A stretch of DNA of 64,000 nt from Deltaproteobacteria bacterium (GCA_029261925.1 JAJDAJ010000068.1:38150-102149), one strand, 5' to 3'; positions 50,909-59,814 are shown, counted from the stretch's first letter. Notes: generated from the letters alone by a model not told the origin. Numbers and translations are program-made.

Positions 50909-51697
50909 ATGGATGGCTCCCTCGCCGATCGCGTCGCCCTGATCACCGGCGCCTCGCGCGGCCTCGGCCGCGCCATGGCGAGCAGCTTCGCGCGTGCGGG
51001 AGCGGACCTCGTCCTCGTGGCGCGCAGCACGCGCGAGCAGCCGAACCGCGCGCTGCCCGGCACGCTCAACGGGGCGCAACAGGCGGCCTCGGAGGCGGGG
51101 GCCCGGGTGCTCGCGATCCAGGAGGACCTGGCGCGCGAGGGTGCGGTCGACCGGATCGTCGAGCAGACCCTGGACCGTTTCGGTCGCTGCGACGTTCTGG
51201 TCCACAACGCCGCGGTCACCTTCATCGGGCCCTTCGAGCAGGTGCCGCCCTCGCGCTGGCGTGCGGCCCTGGCGGTGAACCTGCTGGCGCCGGTCGCACT
51301 GACGCACGCGCTCCTGCCAGGGATGCTCGAGCGCGGCTCGGGCAGCGTGATCTGCCTGAGCTCGGGCGCGGCGCTCGCCGACCGCGGCCCGCTGCAGCTC
51401 CCCTACGCCGCGAGCAAGGCCGCGCTCGAGCGCCTGTCGCTGGGCCTGCAGACGCAGTACGGCGGTCGCGGCGTCGCATTCCAGTGCGTGCGGATCGACG
51501 AGCTGCTCCCGACCGAGGGCGCGGCCTTCGGCTCACCGGAGATCCTGGACCAGGCACGCTCGTCCCCGGCGGACTTCGCCGACGCCATGGTCTGGCTGGC
51601 CGCGCACGGCACGGAGCACGGTGGCGAGGTCCTCACGCTCGACCCGCTGCGACAGCTGGGCGCCCTGCGCAGCAGCCTGATGTCAGCCGGCTGTTGA
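50909..51697 (+). CDS. short-chain dehydrogenase/reductase (SDR)
   Basis: A 262-residue SDR: TGASRGLGRAM, VARSTREQPNRALPGTLNG after beta2 (an extended Arg-containing NADPH loop, like the SDR at 15540), HNAAVT for NNAG, LSSGAAL and YAASKAA. The C-terminal part lacks the usual V(A/N)PG segment and reads FQCVRIDELLPTEG, as in the same subgroup. Convergent with the SRPBCC gene, 12 bp away. Substrate unknown. Confidence 0.87.
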   Translation: MDGSLADRVALITGASRGLGRAMASSFARAGADLVLVARSTREQPNRALPGTLNGAQQAASEAGARVLAIQEDLAREGAVDRIVEQTLDRFGRCDVLVHNAAVTFIGPFEQVPPSRWRAALAVNLLAPVALTHALLPGMLERGSGSVICLSSGAALADRGPLQLPYAASKAALERLSLGLQTQYGGRGVAFQCVRIDELLPTEGAAFGSPEILDQARSSPADFADAMVWLAAHGTEHGGEVLTLDPLRQLGALRSSLMSAGC

Positions 51698-51709
51698 TCT
51701 CGCGCAGGC

Positions 51710-52171
51710 TCATCGCGGGCTGCTGACCGACGCCAGGTAGGTCAGGAAGGCGTCGGCCGCCTCCAGGTAGCTGCGGATCGAGTCGAGGAAGACGCGCAGC
51801 AGCCCCTCGAGCGGCGCGCGCAGCTCCGGCTCCGGCACGCCGTCCGGCTCCACCTGGATCGTCCACTCCAGCTCGCAGCCGCCGTCGGGGGCCGCGGTCA
51901 CGCACATCTGCGCGCGGTAGTCGGTGGCCGGGAACGGCAGGTTGTCCAGCAGCGTGTAGGTGAGCGTGCGCGTCGCGGGGTCGAGGCTGTCGAGCCGCTC
52001 GGGAACGTCGGGCGCGCCGGGCACGAGCAGCCAGCGCAGCATGCCGGGTCCCGAACCCTCCACGCGCGACTTCACGCCGGGCAGCCAGCTCATGTCGCCG
52101 AAGTCGGAGATCAGCTCCCAGACGCGATCGGCGTCGAAGTCCAGGTGCTGCTTCTCGCTCACCTCGAGCAT
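51710..52171 (-). CDS. SRPBCC (START/polyketide-cyclase-like) protein
   Basis: A 153-residue helix-grip protein: the first strand VSEKQHLDFDADRVWELISDFGDMSWLPG (two blocks) is the family hallmark, followed by beta strands and the long C-terminal helix LEGLLRVFLDSIRSYLEAA. These proteins bind lipids or polyketides in a deep cavity, or act as cyclases. It is the last gene of the six-gene minus-strand operon, 9 bp after the P450 gene. In this setting it may carry or cyclise the hydrophobic substrate of the oxidases. The final LTYLASV segment is normal for the fold. Confidence 0.85.
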   Translation of the reverse strand: MLEVSEKQHLDFDADRVWELISDFGDMSWLPGVKSRVEGSGPGMLRWLLVPGAPDVPERLDSLDPATRTLTYTLLDNLPFPATDYRAQMCVTAAPDGGCELEWTIQVEPDGVPEPELRAPLEGLLRVFLDSIRSYLEAADAFLTYLASVSSPR

Positions 52172-52180
52172 CCGGTCTCC

Positions 52181-53413
52181 TCACGCGGCCGCATCGAAGC
52201 GAACCGGCAGGCTGCGCGGGGAGCGGAAGTGGTCGCCCGCGATGTGCACGTCGGCCGCGTCGGGATCGAGGCGCAGACCGGGCAGCCGCTCGAGCACCGT
52301 GCGCAGCGCGATCTCCATCTCGACCTTGCCCAGGTGCATGCCGAGGCAACGGTGCGTACCCCAGCCGAACGCCAGCCCGGGGCGCGACCTGCGGTGCAGG
52401 TCGAATGCGTCGGGCCGCTCCCAGCGCGACCCGTCGCGGCTGGCCGCACCCAGGCTCACGACCACGTGGGTACCCGCGGCGATCTCGAAGCCTTCGAGCT
52501 CCGTGTCGCACATGGCGTAGCGCAGGATCGCCGTGATCGGACCCTCCCAGCGCAGCGCCTCCTCGACCGCCGCGCCGATCAGCCCGGGCCGGGACCGCAC
52601 CGCGCGGAGCTGCTCGGGGTGGGTGAGCAGGGCGTACAGCAGGTTGCTGGTGGCGCGGTACGTGGTCTCTCCACCCGCGGGGATCATGACCATGATGAAG
52701 GCCAGGATGTCCTCGTCGCTGAGGCGCTCACCATCGAGCTCCACGGTGGCGAGCAGCGACATCAGGTCGTCGCCCGGCTCTCGTCGACGCCGCTCCATGA
52801 ACGGCCGGAGGAAGGCGATCAGCTCCGCGGAGCACTGCATGGCACGCTCCATCGACACGGGCGCCAGGAAGATGCCCGAGGACCAGTCGTGCAGCGTCTC
52901 CAGGTCGTCCTCGGGCAGGGCGAACATGCGCGCGATCACGTGGATCGGGAAGCGGAAGGTCAGGTCCGCGACCAGGTCGGCGCGGCCGAGCGGCGCGATC
53001 CGCTCCACGTAGCCCTCCACGATCGGCGCGAAGACCTGGTTCGACCACGCCTCGAGCGAGCGCCGCGAGAAGCCGCGCTGTACCAGGGCGCGGTAGCGGG
53101 CGTGCTCGTCACCGTCCATCTGCAGGATGTTCCGGCCCGCGGCCTCCTTGTAGGAGTACGCACTCGACGAGAACGTCTGCGGATCCGAGAGCACCCGCGT
53201 GACCAGGCGGTGGCTGGTGACGATGCAGGCCGGCGTCTCGACGGCGCCGGCCAGGATCGGGTAGCGCCGGCTCAGGTCGAACGGATGCACGCCGCCGCGC
53301 GCGCGCAGCTCGTTCAGCTCCGGGTAGGGGTCGCGCACCGAGTGCAGCCCTGCCGCGCGATCGAAGAGCTCGTGTGCCGAGAGCTCCGGGCCGCCAGAGA
53401 TCGTGTCGCGCAT
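52181..53413 (-). CDS. cytochrome P450
   Basis: A 410-residue P450. I-helix AGGETT, ExxR in EEALR, haem loop FGWGTHRCLG with Cys356 as ligand. Compared with the P450 at 31909 it is longer and shares only family motifs. The gene is fifth in the minus-strand operon, between the LLM (11 bp) and SRPBCC (9 bp) genes. Needs external redox partners; none is encoded in the operon. Likely a hydroxylase of a hydrophobic substrate shared with the other operon enzymes. Confidence 0.92.
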   Translation of the reverse strand: MRDTISGGPELSAHELFDRAAGLHSVRDPYPELNELRARGGVHPFDLSRRYPILAGAVETPACIVTSHRLVTRVLSDPQTFSSSAYSYKEAAGRNILQMDGDEHARYRALVQRGFSRRSLEAWSNQVFAPIVEGYVERIAPLGRADLVADLTFRFPIHVIARMFALPEDDLETLHDWSSGIFLAPVSMERAMQCSAELIAFLRPFMERRRREPGDDLMSLLATVELDGERLSDEDILAFIMVMIPAGGETTYRATSNLLYALLTHPEQLRAVRSRPGLIGAAVEEALRWEGPITAILRYAMCDTELEGFEIAAGTHVVVSLGAASRDGSRWERPDAFDLHRRSRPGLAFGWGTHRCLGMHLGKVEMEIALRTVLERLPGLRLDPDAADVHIAGDHFRSPRSLPVRFDAAA

Positions 53414-53424
53414 CGGATCTCGCC

Positions 53425-54300
53425 TCAGAGCCGGCGCGCCGGCACGACGATCCGCTCCGCCAGCGCATCGAGCCCGCGCTCGAGGTCGTCCCCACCCAGG
53501 CCCGCGGCCAGCAGCTGCACGCGATCGACGCCCAGATCGCGCAGCCGCTCGATCGTCTCGACGTCGATCTGTGGCTCCAGCGGCACCACGCTCACCTCGA
53601 TGTCCTCACGCGCCCGCCCGCGCTCGGCGAGCAGGCGCTCGAGCAGCTGCAGCCTCTCCGGGAGCGCGTCCACCGACAGGTGGCCGAGCCAGCCCTGTCC
53701 GAGGCGCACGGCACGGCGCAGCGCGGCGTCGCTCTCGCCGCCGACGTGCAGCGGCGGGTGAGGCCGCTGCAGCGGTCGCGGCCGCTGCACGCACTGCGGC
53801 AGCGTCCAGAACTCTCCGTCGAAGCTCGTGCGCTCGCCCGACCACAGGCGCAGCAGGATCGCGACGTACTCGTCGGCGCGCCGCCCGCGACCCGGCCACG
53901 CTACCCCGCACGCCTCGAGCTCCTCGCGCTGCCAGCCGATGCCGATGCCCAGGTCGACGCGTCCGCCCGAGAGGCGGTCGAGCGAGGCGACGTCCTTGGC
54001 CAGGTACACGGGGCTGCGCTGCGTCAGCACGCAGACGCCCGTACCCAGGCGGATCCTCGAGGTGCACGCCGCCGCGTACGCCAGCGTGATCAGCGGCGCG
54101 GCCATCCCGCCGTCGATCATCGACGGCAGCTCTCCGTCCGCGGTGTACGGGTAGCGCGACGCCTGCTGCTCGATCTCGAGCACGTGCTCGCCCATCCAGA
54201 GCGACTCGAAGCCGCGCTCCTCCGCTCCGCGTGCGAGGCCCGCCACGTGCTCGGGTCCGAGCCGCTCGCCGATCACGGAGCCCGCCAGGCCGATCCGCAT
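53425..54300 (-). CDS. LLM-class oxidoreductase
   Basis: A 291-residue luciferase-like protein: MRIGLAGSVIGERLGPE, AEERGFESLWMGEHVLE, RLGTGVCVLTQRSPVYLAKDVASLDRL in two blocks, and GGRVDLGIGIGWQREELEACG. It is the fourth gene of the minus-strand operon; ATG 54300 shares its A with the last base of the preceding TGA (TGATG overlap). Luciferase-type Baeyer-Villiger enzymes such as the diketocamphane monooxygenases belong to this superfamily, which makes oxygen insertion next to a ketone a candidate role. Confidence 0.87.
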   Translation of the reverse strand: MRIGLAGSVIGERLGPEHVAGLARGAEERGFESLWMGEHVLEIEQQASRYPYTADGELPSMIDGGMAAPLITLAYAAACTSRIRLGTGVCVLTQRSPVYLAKDVASLDRLSGGRVDLGIGIGWQREELEACGVAWPGRGRRADEYVAILLRLWSGERTSFDGEFWTLPQCVQRPRPLQRPHPPLHVGGESDAALRRAVRLGQGWLGHLSVDALPERLQLLERLLAERGRAREDIEVSVVPLEPQIDVETIERLRDLGVDRVQLLAAGLGGDDLERGLDALAERIVVPARRL

Positions 54301-55157
54301 CAGAAGGGGCGCGAGCCGCCGAGCATCATCCGCAGCAGCGTGCGCGGCGCGTCGAGGTCGAACGGCGCGCGCCTGTGGTTCGTGCAGCGGTTGTCCGAGA
54401 TCATCAGGTCGCCCGCGCGCCAGCGGTGCGTCCAGTAGAGGTGCTCCTGATCGGCGTGGGCCTTGAGCCGCTCGAGCAGCGCCGCGGCCTCGCCCGGATC
54501 GGCGATGCCGAGCAGGCGCTCGACGTAGTGGCCCACGTAGAGCGAGCGCCGCCCCGTCCACGGGTGCGTGCGCAGCACCGGGTGCGAGACCTCGGCAAGC
54601 TCCGATGCGACGTAGCGCTGGCCCGCGCCGGCCACCTTCCGGCGGCGCGCTCCCTCGCCGCTGTAGGGGTTCGGACTGGCCGCGCGAACGTCCGCGAGAC
54701 GCGCGCGCAGGCCGGGCTCGAGCTCGTCACACGCCTGGTGCAGATTGGACCAGGACGTCTCGCCGCCGGTCTCCGGCACCTCGAGCGCGTAGAGGACCGA
54801 CAGGTCCGCCGGCAGCGCCATGTTGTGCAGGTCGCTGTGCGGCGGCAGCGAGCCGTCACCGATCACGCCGACGCCGTCCACGTTCGAGACGCGGACCACC
54901 GGCGGCTGCGCCTCGCCGCCGAGCACGGGCACGTCGCGGGGCGGCGCGTAGAGCGGCCCGAGCCAGCCGCCGACCTCGATCAGGCGCTGCTCCGTGAGCT
55001 CCTGGTCGCGCAGCAGGATCACGTGATGGCGGCGCAGCGCCTCGAGCAGGCCGTGTACCACCTCACCCGGCGGGTCCGCCCGCAGGTCCACGCGGACCTC
55101 CGCACCCAGGGGACCGGCCGTGGGCACGACCTCGAGCTTCACGCTGCGCTCCGCCAC
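54300..55157 (-). CDS. TauD/TfdA-family 2-oxoglutarate/Fe(II) dioxygenase
   Basis: A 285-residue member of the TauD family. Iron ligands His107 and Asp109 (PPHSDLHN) with a distal His in DNRCTNHRRAPFD, followed by the Arg in LDAPRTLLRMML that would bind 2-oxoglutarate. The N-terminal VPTAGPLGAEVRVDL matches the family opening. Start is 3 bp after the FAD-protein gene. A second TauD-type gene lies 57693-58538 on the other strand. Reaction is probably hydroxylation at an unactivated carbon; substrate unknown. Confidence 0.88.
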   Translation of the reverse strand: MAERSVKLEVVPTAGPLGAEVRVDLRADPPGEVVHGLLEALRRHHVILLRDQELTEQRLIEVGGWLGPLYAPPRDVPVLGGEAQPPVVRVSNVDGVGVIGDGSLPPHSDLHNMALPADLSVLYALEVPETGGETSWSNLHQACDELEPGLRARLADVRAASPNPYSGEGARRRKVAGAGQRYVASELAEVSHPVLRTHPWTGRRSLYVGHYVERLLGIADPGEAAALLERLKAHADQEHLYWTHRWRAGDLMISDNRCTNHRRAPFDLDAPRTLLRMMLGGSRPF

Positions 55158-55160
55158 ACC

Positions 55161-56663
55161 TCAGGACCGCCGCACCAGGTGACCGCGCTCGAGCTCGGCC
55201 AGGCGCACGGCCTCGAGCGCCGCCTCCGCCTCGATGTCGACCCAGCTCGCCGAGCCCTCCGACGTGGAGCCCGCCACGTACAGGCCCTCGATCGTCGAGA
55301 CCGCTACCGGGTGGCGGCGGACCGGCTTCGCGTACCACGACAGGTACTGCGGCGGCGTCACGTACTGGTAGCGCGCCCACTCGATGCACGCGTCGAGGTC
55401 GCGGTAGTAATCGCGCAGGTAGGCCAGGTTGACGTCCAGCGCGGCACGCGCGTCGTCGAAGCCGCGCCAGGTCGCACCGGTCTCTCCCGACGCGACGATC
55501 TCGACCCCGAGCAGGTGCTTGCCCGGCGGCGCCGAGCGCGTCGAGAGGATCGACGGGAAGTAGAAGCCGCCGTGGAAGCGGCGCACGCTGCCCGATCCGC
55601 GCAGGATGCGCTGCCAGGGGCTGGCGCCGTCCTCGGGGCGCCCGTCGGCGCGCCGCACCGGGAGCCGCGACAGGCCGGCCCAGAGCGAGATCGCGTCCGC
55701 GCCGTACGCGCGCGTGCGCTCGGCAGCCTCGAGCCAGCCCGCGGGCAGGCGCCCGGCGTCGACCAGCTCGGACAGGCGCCAGCCCGGCAGGTCCGTGATG
55801 ACCACCGGCGCCTCGAGCACCTGCACCAGGCTGCCGCGGTCCAGCGCGACCACGCCGCGTACCTCGCCGTCGCGCACCAGGATCTCCAGCGGCTCGAGAC
55901 CCAGTTGCAGCTCCCCGCCGCTGCGCGCCAGGGCGCGGGCCCACGGCGTGATCAGGCCCTGCAGGCCCCCCGCCTCGGCGTCGTCGGGGATCACGGGTCC
56001 GCCGCGCAGGTGCCGGAGGTGCAGCGCGTAGCGGCCGACCGAGGTCTCGAGCGCGGGCGTGAAGGGCACGCACTCCATCTGCTGCAGGAGCACGCGCCGC
56101 GCCACCGGGTGGATCGGGTGGCGGCGCAGCCACTCGCCCAGCGTCAGGGGCACCAGCGCCCAGGCCTCGTCGTCGCCCAGCGACGCGAGGCGCGCCTGCA
56201 CGTCGATCAGGGCGCGCGCCGCGTCGTCCACGTCGGCAGCGTCGGGGCCGCCGAAGAAGCGCGTCATCGCGCGCGCCTGCTCGAGCGGGTCCGCGCGCTC
56301 GGCCAGCAGGATGTCGGCCGGCAGCTCGCTGGCGCGACCCTCGGGCAGCCAGTGCACGCGCACCGAGTCGCCGGTGAACGGCCGCAGCCGCAGCTCCACG
56401 CCGGCCTCCTTCGCCGCGCGCTCGATGTGGTTCGGGAAGAATGCGAGGTCACCGATGCCGTGCCCGTCGCGCTGCCCCCAGCCGAGCCAGTAGCCCTCGT
56501 GCTCGACGCCCCCGATGCGGCCGCCGGGCTGGTGCAGCGGCTCGACGACCGCGACGCGCCAGCCGCGGCTCGCCAGGATCGACGCCGAGACCAGTCCGCC
56601 CAGGGCCGCCCCGACGATCACCGCGTCGTAGCGCTGCGGCCGGGCTGCCTCGAGCGGGTTCAT
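55161..56663 (-). CDS. FAD-dependent oxidoreductase, CrtI-like
   Basis: A 500-residue flavoprotein related to the 48402 protein: AVIVGAALGGLVSASILASRG near residue 14, PGGRIGGVEHEGYWLGWGQRDGHG in two blocks, and the C-terminal GLYVAGSTSEGSASWVDIEAEAALEA. In CrtI-like enzymes this fold desaturates or oxidises isoprenoid chains. The second gene of the operon; its ATG overlaps the stop of the sterol-desaturase-type gene (ATGA). The end lies 3 bp before the TauD-type gene. Product class suggested by the neighbours: terpenoid- or steroid-like; not proven. Confidence 0.87.
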   Translation of the reverse strand: MNPLEAARPQRYDAVIVGAALGGLVSASILASRGWRVAVVEPLHQPGGRIGGVEHEGYWLGWGQRDGHGIGDLAFFPNHIERAAKEAGVELRLRPFTGDSVRVHWLPEGRASELPADILLAERADPLEQARAMTRFFGGPDAADVDDAARALIDVQARLASLGDDEAWALVPLTLGEWLRRHPIHPVARRVLLQQMECVPFTPALETSVGRYALHLRHLRGGPVIPDDAEAGGLQGLITPWARALARSGGELQLGLEPLEILVRDGEVRGVVALDRGSLVQVLEAPVVITDLPGWRLSELVDAGRLPAGWLEAAERTRAYGADAISLWAGLSRLPVRRADGRPEDGASPWQRILRGSGSVRRFHGGFYFPSILSTRSAPPGKHLLGVEIVASGETGATWRGFDDARAALDVNLAYLRDYYRDLDACIEWARYQYVTPPQYLSWYAKPVRRHPVAVSTIEGLYVAGSTSEGSASWVDIEAEAALEAVRLAELERGHLVRRS

Positions 56664-57610
56664 GCGGACCTGCTCGCCCGCTGCGCGCCGGCGGCCCGGG
56701 GCGCCATGCCGCCCGCGGCCACCAGCGCCGCGCTCTCGCGCTCGATCGCGCGCCAGCGCAGCGGCGCGATCAGCTGCGCCGGAAGGCGGGTCGGAAACGC
56801 TTCCATGCCCGCGATGCCGACCTGCGCGGGGGTCTCGCGCTCCGCGGGCAGGTAGCGCGTACCGAACACGGCGTCCCATACGATGAAGCTGTTGCCGTAG
56901 TTCGAGTCGGCCTCGGCGCGCTCGCGCGAATGGTGCCAGCGGTGCAGGTCGCCAATGCTGAAGATCCACGACCACGGCCCGAGCGCGAAGTCGATGTTCG
57001 CGTGCTGGAACAGGCCCGCGACGCGACCCAGGAGCATCCAGTACGCCAGCACCGGCTCGGTCACACCGAGCACCGCCAGCGGCACGGCGCCGAAGGCACC
57101 GCGCACCAGCAGCTCGCCGGGATGGGTGCGCGTGGCGTTGAGCCAGTACACGCGCGGCGCGCTGTGGTGCACGGCGTGCAGCCGCCAGAGCGCCGGCACG
57201 CGGTGCATCAGCCGGTGGCCCCAGTAGTCGAAGAGCTCCGCGACCACGCAGGCCAGCGCGACCTGGGCGGCGAGCGGCCAGTGCACGGGCCAGAGCTCGT
57301 TGCCCAGCCCGCGCGAGACCACGCCGCCGATCGCCACGGCCAGGGCCGCGAAGAGCGGGCCGAGCAGCGCGCCCACGCCCCAGGTCGTCGGCAGGTAGAG
57401 CGCGTCGGTCAGCAGGTCGCGGCGCGACTGGTTCCACTCCGGGCGGTGCGGGAGTACCCGCTCCAGGGCTGCGACGACCGGCATCATCGCGAAGTAGATT
57501 CCCAGCACCGCGAGCGAGGGCGCCAGGCCGCGGTCGAGCGCCATCGCCGTCGCCCCGATCGCGGCGATCAGCATGGCCGGGAACACGGTCCAGCGGGCGA
57601 GCTCGCGCAC
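56660..57610 (-). CDS. sterol-desaturase/fatty-acid-hydroxylase family membrane protein
   Basis: A 316-residue integral membrane di-iron oxygenase. Three His motifs, HRLMH (132-136), HAVHH (145-149) and HRWHH (223-227), plus further His in LFQHANID, match the FA_hydroxylase family (sterol desaturases, C-5 desaturases, carotene hydroxylases). Four or more hydrophobic helices surround them. First gene of the six-gene operon. GTG 57610 is supported by a TACAAT box exactly 6 nt upstream, making the message leaderless. Likely inserts oxygen in a lipid or isoprenoid in the membrane. Confidence 0.9.
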   Translation of the reverse strand: MRELARWTVFPAMLIAAIGATAMALDRGLAPSLAVLGIYFAMMPVVAALERVLPHRPEWNQSRRDLLTDALYLPTTWGVGALLGPLFAALAVAIGGVVSRGLGNELWPVHWPLAAQVALACVVAELFDYWGHRLMHRVPALWRLHAVHHSAPRVYWLNATRTHPGELLVRGAFGAVPLAVLGVTEPVLAYWMLLGRVAGLFQHANIDFALGPWSWIFSIGDLHRWHHSRERAEADSNYGNSFIVWDAVFGTRYLPAERETPAQVGIAGMEAFPTRLPAQLIAPLRWRAIERESAALVAAGGMAPRAAGAQRASRSA

Positions 57611-57616
57611 GCCTGT

Positions 57617-57622
57617 ATTGTA
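57617..57622 (-). promoter_or_regulatory. -10 box of the six-gene oxidative operon
   Basis: TACAAT on the minus strand, then acaggc and GTG 57610. The best match to a -10 consensus in the window at a leaderless distance (6 nt). No clear -35. Confidence 0.5.
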
Positions 57623-57692
57623 CTCTCGTACCCGCGCCGGCTCGCGTCGCCCCGCCGGGGGCGACGCATCACGGTCGGGCGAGGAGTCCCGG

Positions 57693-58538
57693 ATGGGCTA
57701 CCAGACGATCGAGGTCGAGCCAGCGGGCGCGCCGCTCGGGGCCGAGGTGCGCGGCGTGGACCTCTCCGGGCCGCCGCCCGACAGCGTGATCGGCGAGATC
57801 CGCGAGGCGCTGCTCGTGCACCAGGTGCTCTTCTTCCGCGACCAGGAGCTCACGATCGAGCAGCACCTGGCGCTGGGGCGCTGCTTCGGCGAGCTCGACG
57901 TGCACCCCTACCACCCGCATCTCGAGGGCCGGCCCGAGATCCTGGTGCTCGAGACCGACCAGGGCAAGCCGCAGATCGCGGCGGGCGACGCCTGGCACGC
58001 GGACCTGACGGCGCTGGAGCGGCCGCCGCTGGGCTCGATCCTGTACGCGCAGGAGATCCCGCCGATCGGCGGCGACACGCTCTTCGCCAGCATGTACGCC
58101 GCGTACGACGCGCTCTCGGAGCGCATGAAGGCACTGCTCGAGGGAATGACCGCGGTACACGACATGCTGCCCCTGTTCGCACCCATGCTGCTGGCCCGGC
58201 CCGACGGCGCGGAGCGCGTCGCGGCGGTGCAGCGCGATCACCCGCCGGTCGAGCACCCGATCGTGCGCACGCACCCCGAGACGGGCCGGCGCGGCCTGTT
58301 CGTCAACGGCCTGTTCACGACGCACGTCCCGGAGCTGACCCGCCCCGAGAGCGACGCGCTGCTCGGCTTCCTGTACGACCACTGCCGCATCCCCGAGTTC
58401 CAGTGCCGCTTCCGCTGGGAACGCGGCTCGGTCGCCTTCTGGGACAACCGCTGCACGCAGCACTATCCGATCGCGGACTACTGGCCGGCGCAGCGGCGCA
58501 TGCACCGCGTGACCCTCGCCGGCGACCGGCCGGCCTGA
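57693..58538 (+). CDS. TauD/TfdA-family 2-oxoglutarate/Fe(II) dioxygenase
   Basis: A 281-residue TauD-like dioxygenase. His102 and Asp104 (DAWHADLT), distal His in NRCTQHYPIADY and Arg in QRRMHRVTLAG complete the site. The motif order with the opening IEVEPAGAPLGAEVRGVDLSG is canonical for taurine/alkyl sulfonate or 2,4-D-type enzymes. It is divergent from the oxidative operon across 82 bp, so the two may be co-regulated. Upstream gaggag supplies a weak ribosome site and TACTCT (57621-57626) a possible -10. Confidence 0.9.
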   Translation: MGYQTIEVEPAGAPLGAEVRGVDLSGPPPDSVIGEIREALLVHQVLFFRDQELTIEQHLALGRCFGELDVHPYHPHLEGRPEILVLETDQGKPQIAAGDAWHADLTALERPPLGSILYAQEIPPIGGDTLFASMYAAYDALSERMKALLEGMTAVHDMLPLFAPMLLARPDGAERVAAVQRDHPPVEHPIVRTHPETGRRGLFVNGLFTTHVPELTRPESDALLGFLYDHCRIPEFQCRFRWERGSVAFWDNRCTQHYPIADYWPAQRRMHRVTLAGDRPA

Positions 58539-58563
58539 GGCCGTCGGTCGAGCGACAGCGCGG

Positions 58564-59814
58564 TCAGGACGCGGCCGCGGCCGCCTGCTGGCGCTCCATC
58601 TTCTCGATCAGGAAGGTGTGGCAGGTGGTGTCGCTCGGGATCTCCTCGAGCCGGGTCGCCACCATCTCGGGCGTGATGCCGATCTCCTCGGCCCGCGGCC
58701 GCAGCGCCTCGAGGTCGAAGCCGTAGAGCTTCGCGGCGTTCTCGCCGAGCATCATGCGGACCTCCTTCCGGTCGACGCCCTCGAACGCCAGGCGCATGTT
58801 CTCGCGCGAGTACGGGTAGCAGCCCTCGTAGTGCGGGTAGTCGTTGCCCCAGAGGATGCGGTCCACGCCCACGTAGTCGCGGCCCTCGATGTCCCGCGTC
58901 GACGGGAAGCTCGCCCCGTACCAGCAGTTGCGCCGCGCGTAGAAGCTCGGCGGCTCGGCGAGCACCTTCGACTTCGAGAAGTCGACCTCGCCGGTCGCCC
59001 CCATCTTCTGGCTCATGTGGATGCCGTCCAGGCGCCGGAGCAGCGGCGGCGCCCAGGCGCAGCCCGACTCGGTGAGGATGAAGCGCAGCTCCGGGAAGCG
59101 CTCGAAGACTCCGCCCATGATCAGCTGGCAGTAGCCGCGCTGCACCATGAACGTCATCTCGAACACCCAGAGCGCGTCGGCCCCCTGGTGGTCGCCGTAG
59201 TCGGGACAGCCCTGGCCCGAGTGCTGGTTCATCACCAGGCCGTGCTCCTGGATCACCGCCCAGAGCCGGTCGTAGCCGTCCCAGTTCAGCGGCTTCAGGT
59301 GCACGTCATCGAGCGCGGGAAGCGGCAGCAGCACGCCTCCGCCCAGACCGAGCTTCGCGATCTCGCGTACGTCCTCGATCGCGTCATCCACGTCGTTGAG
59401 GTGGATCAGCCCGATGCCCGCACGCCGCTCGGGCTGCTCGGCGCAGAAGTCGGCCAGCCAGCGATTGTGGGCGCGCGTCCCGGCGCGCCAGAGCCGGTAC
59501 TGCTCGGGCTTCGGCGGCGGCGCGACGTGGAAGGCCGTGTCGTAGAACGGCGGCACCGTGTTCGGAAAGATCACCTCGCCGACCACGCCGTCGCTCTCGA
59601 GCTCGCGCGTGCGCAGGGCCGAGTCCCAGTTCTTGGCCTTCTTGCTGCCGACGTGCTGCTGCGACGGATTGCGGTAGCCGCCGCGCCAGGCGTCGAACTC
59701 CTCGCGGAACTCCGGATCGAGGTAGTCACGGTAGGCGTCCTTGGAGGCTCCGCCGTGGGTGTCGCCGGTGATCACGATGTAGGGGGCGTCGTTCTTGCTC
59801 ATCTTGCAGCCCAT
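58564..59814 (-). CDS. amidohydrolase-2 family protein
   Basis: A 416-residue PF04909 protein with TGDTHGGASKDAYRDYLDPEF at the N-terminus (a Gly-rich variant of DxHxxE), the central NQHSGQGCPDYGDH, RFILTESGCAWAPPLLRRLDG, and the C-terminal WGNDYPHYEGCYPYS. Start choice is between ATG 59814 and ATG 59802 (MSKNDAPY); no strong ribosome site separates them. Longer than the neighbours by a C-terminal helical tail. Likely hydrolase or decarboxylase. 48 bp from the next amidohydrolase gene on the same strand. Confidence 0.85.
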   Translation of the reverse strand: MGCKMSKNDAPYIVITGDTHGGASKDAYRDYLDPEFREEFDAWRGGYRNPSQQHVGSKKAKNWDSALRTRELESDGVVGEVIFPNTVPPFYDTAFHVAPPPKPEQYRLWRAGTRAHNRWLADFCAEQPERRAGIGLIHLNDVDDAIEDVREIAKLGLGGGVLLPLPALDDVHLKPLNWDGYDRLWAVIQEHGLVMNQHSGQGCPDYGDHQGADALWVFEMTFMVQRGYCQLIMGGVFERFPELRFILTESGCAWAPPLLRRLDGIHMSQKMGATGEVDFSKSKVLAEPPSFYARRNCWYGASFPSTRDIEGRDYVGVDRILWGNDYPHYEGCYPYSRENMRLAFEGVDRKEVRMMLGENAAKLYGFDLEALRPRAEEIGITPEMVATRLEEIPSDTTCHTFLIEKMERQQAAAAAS

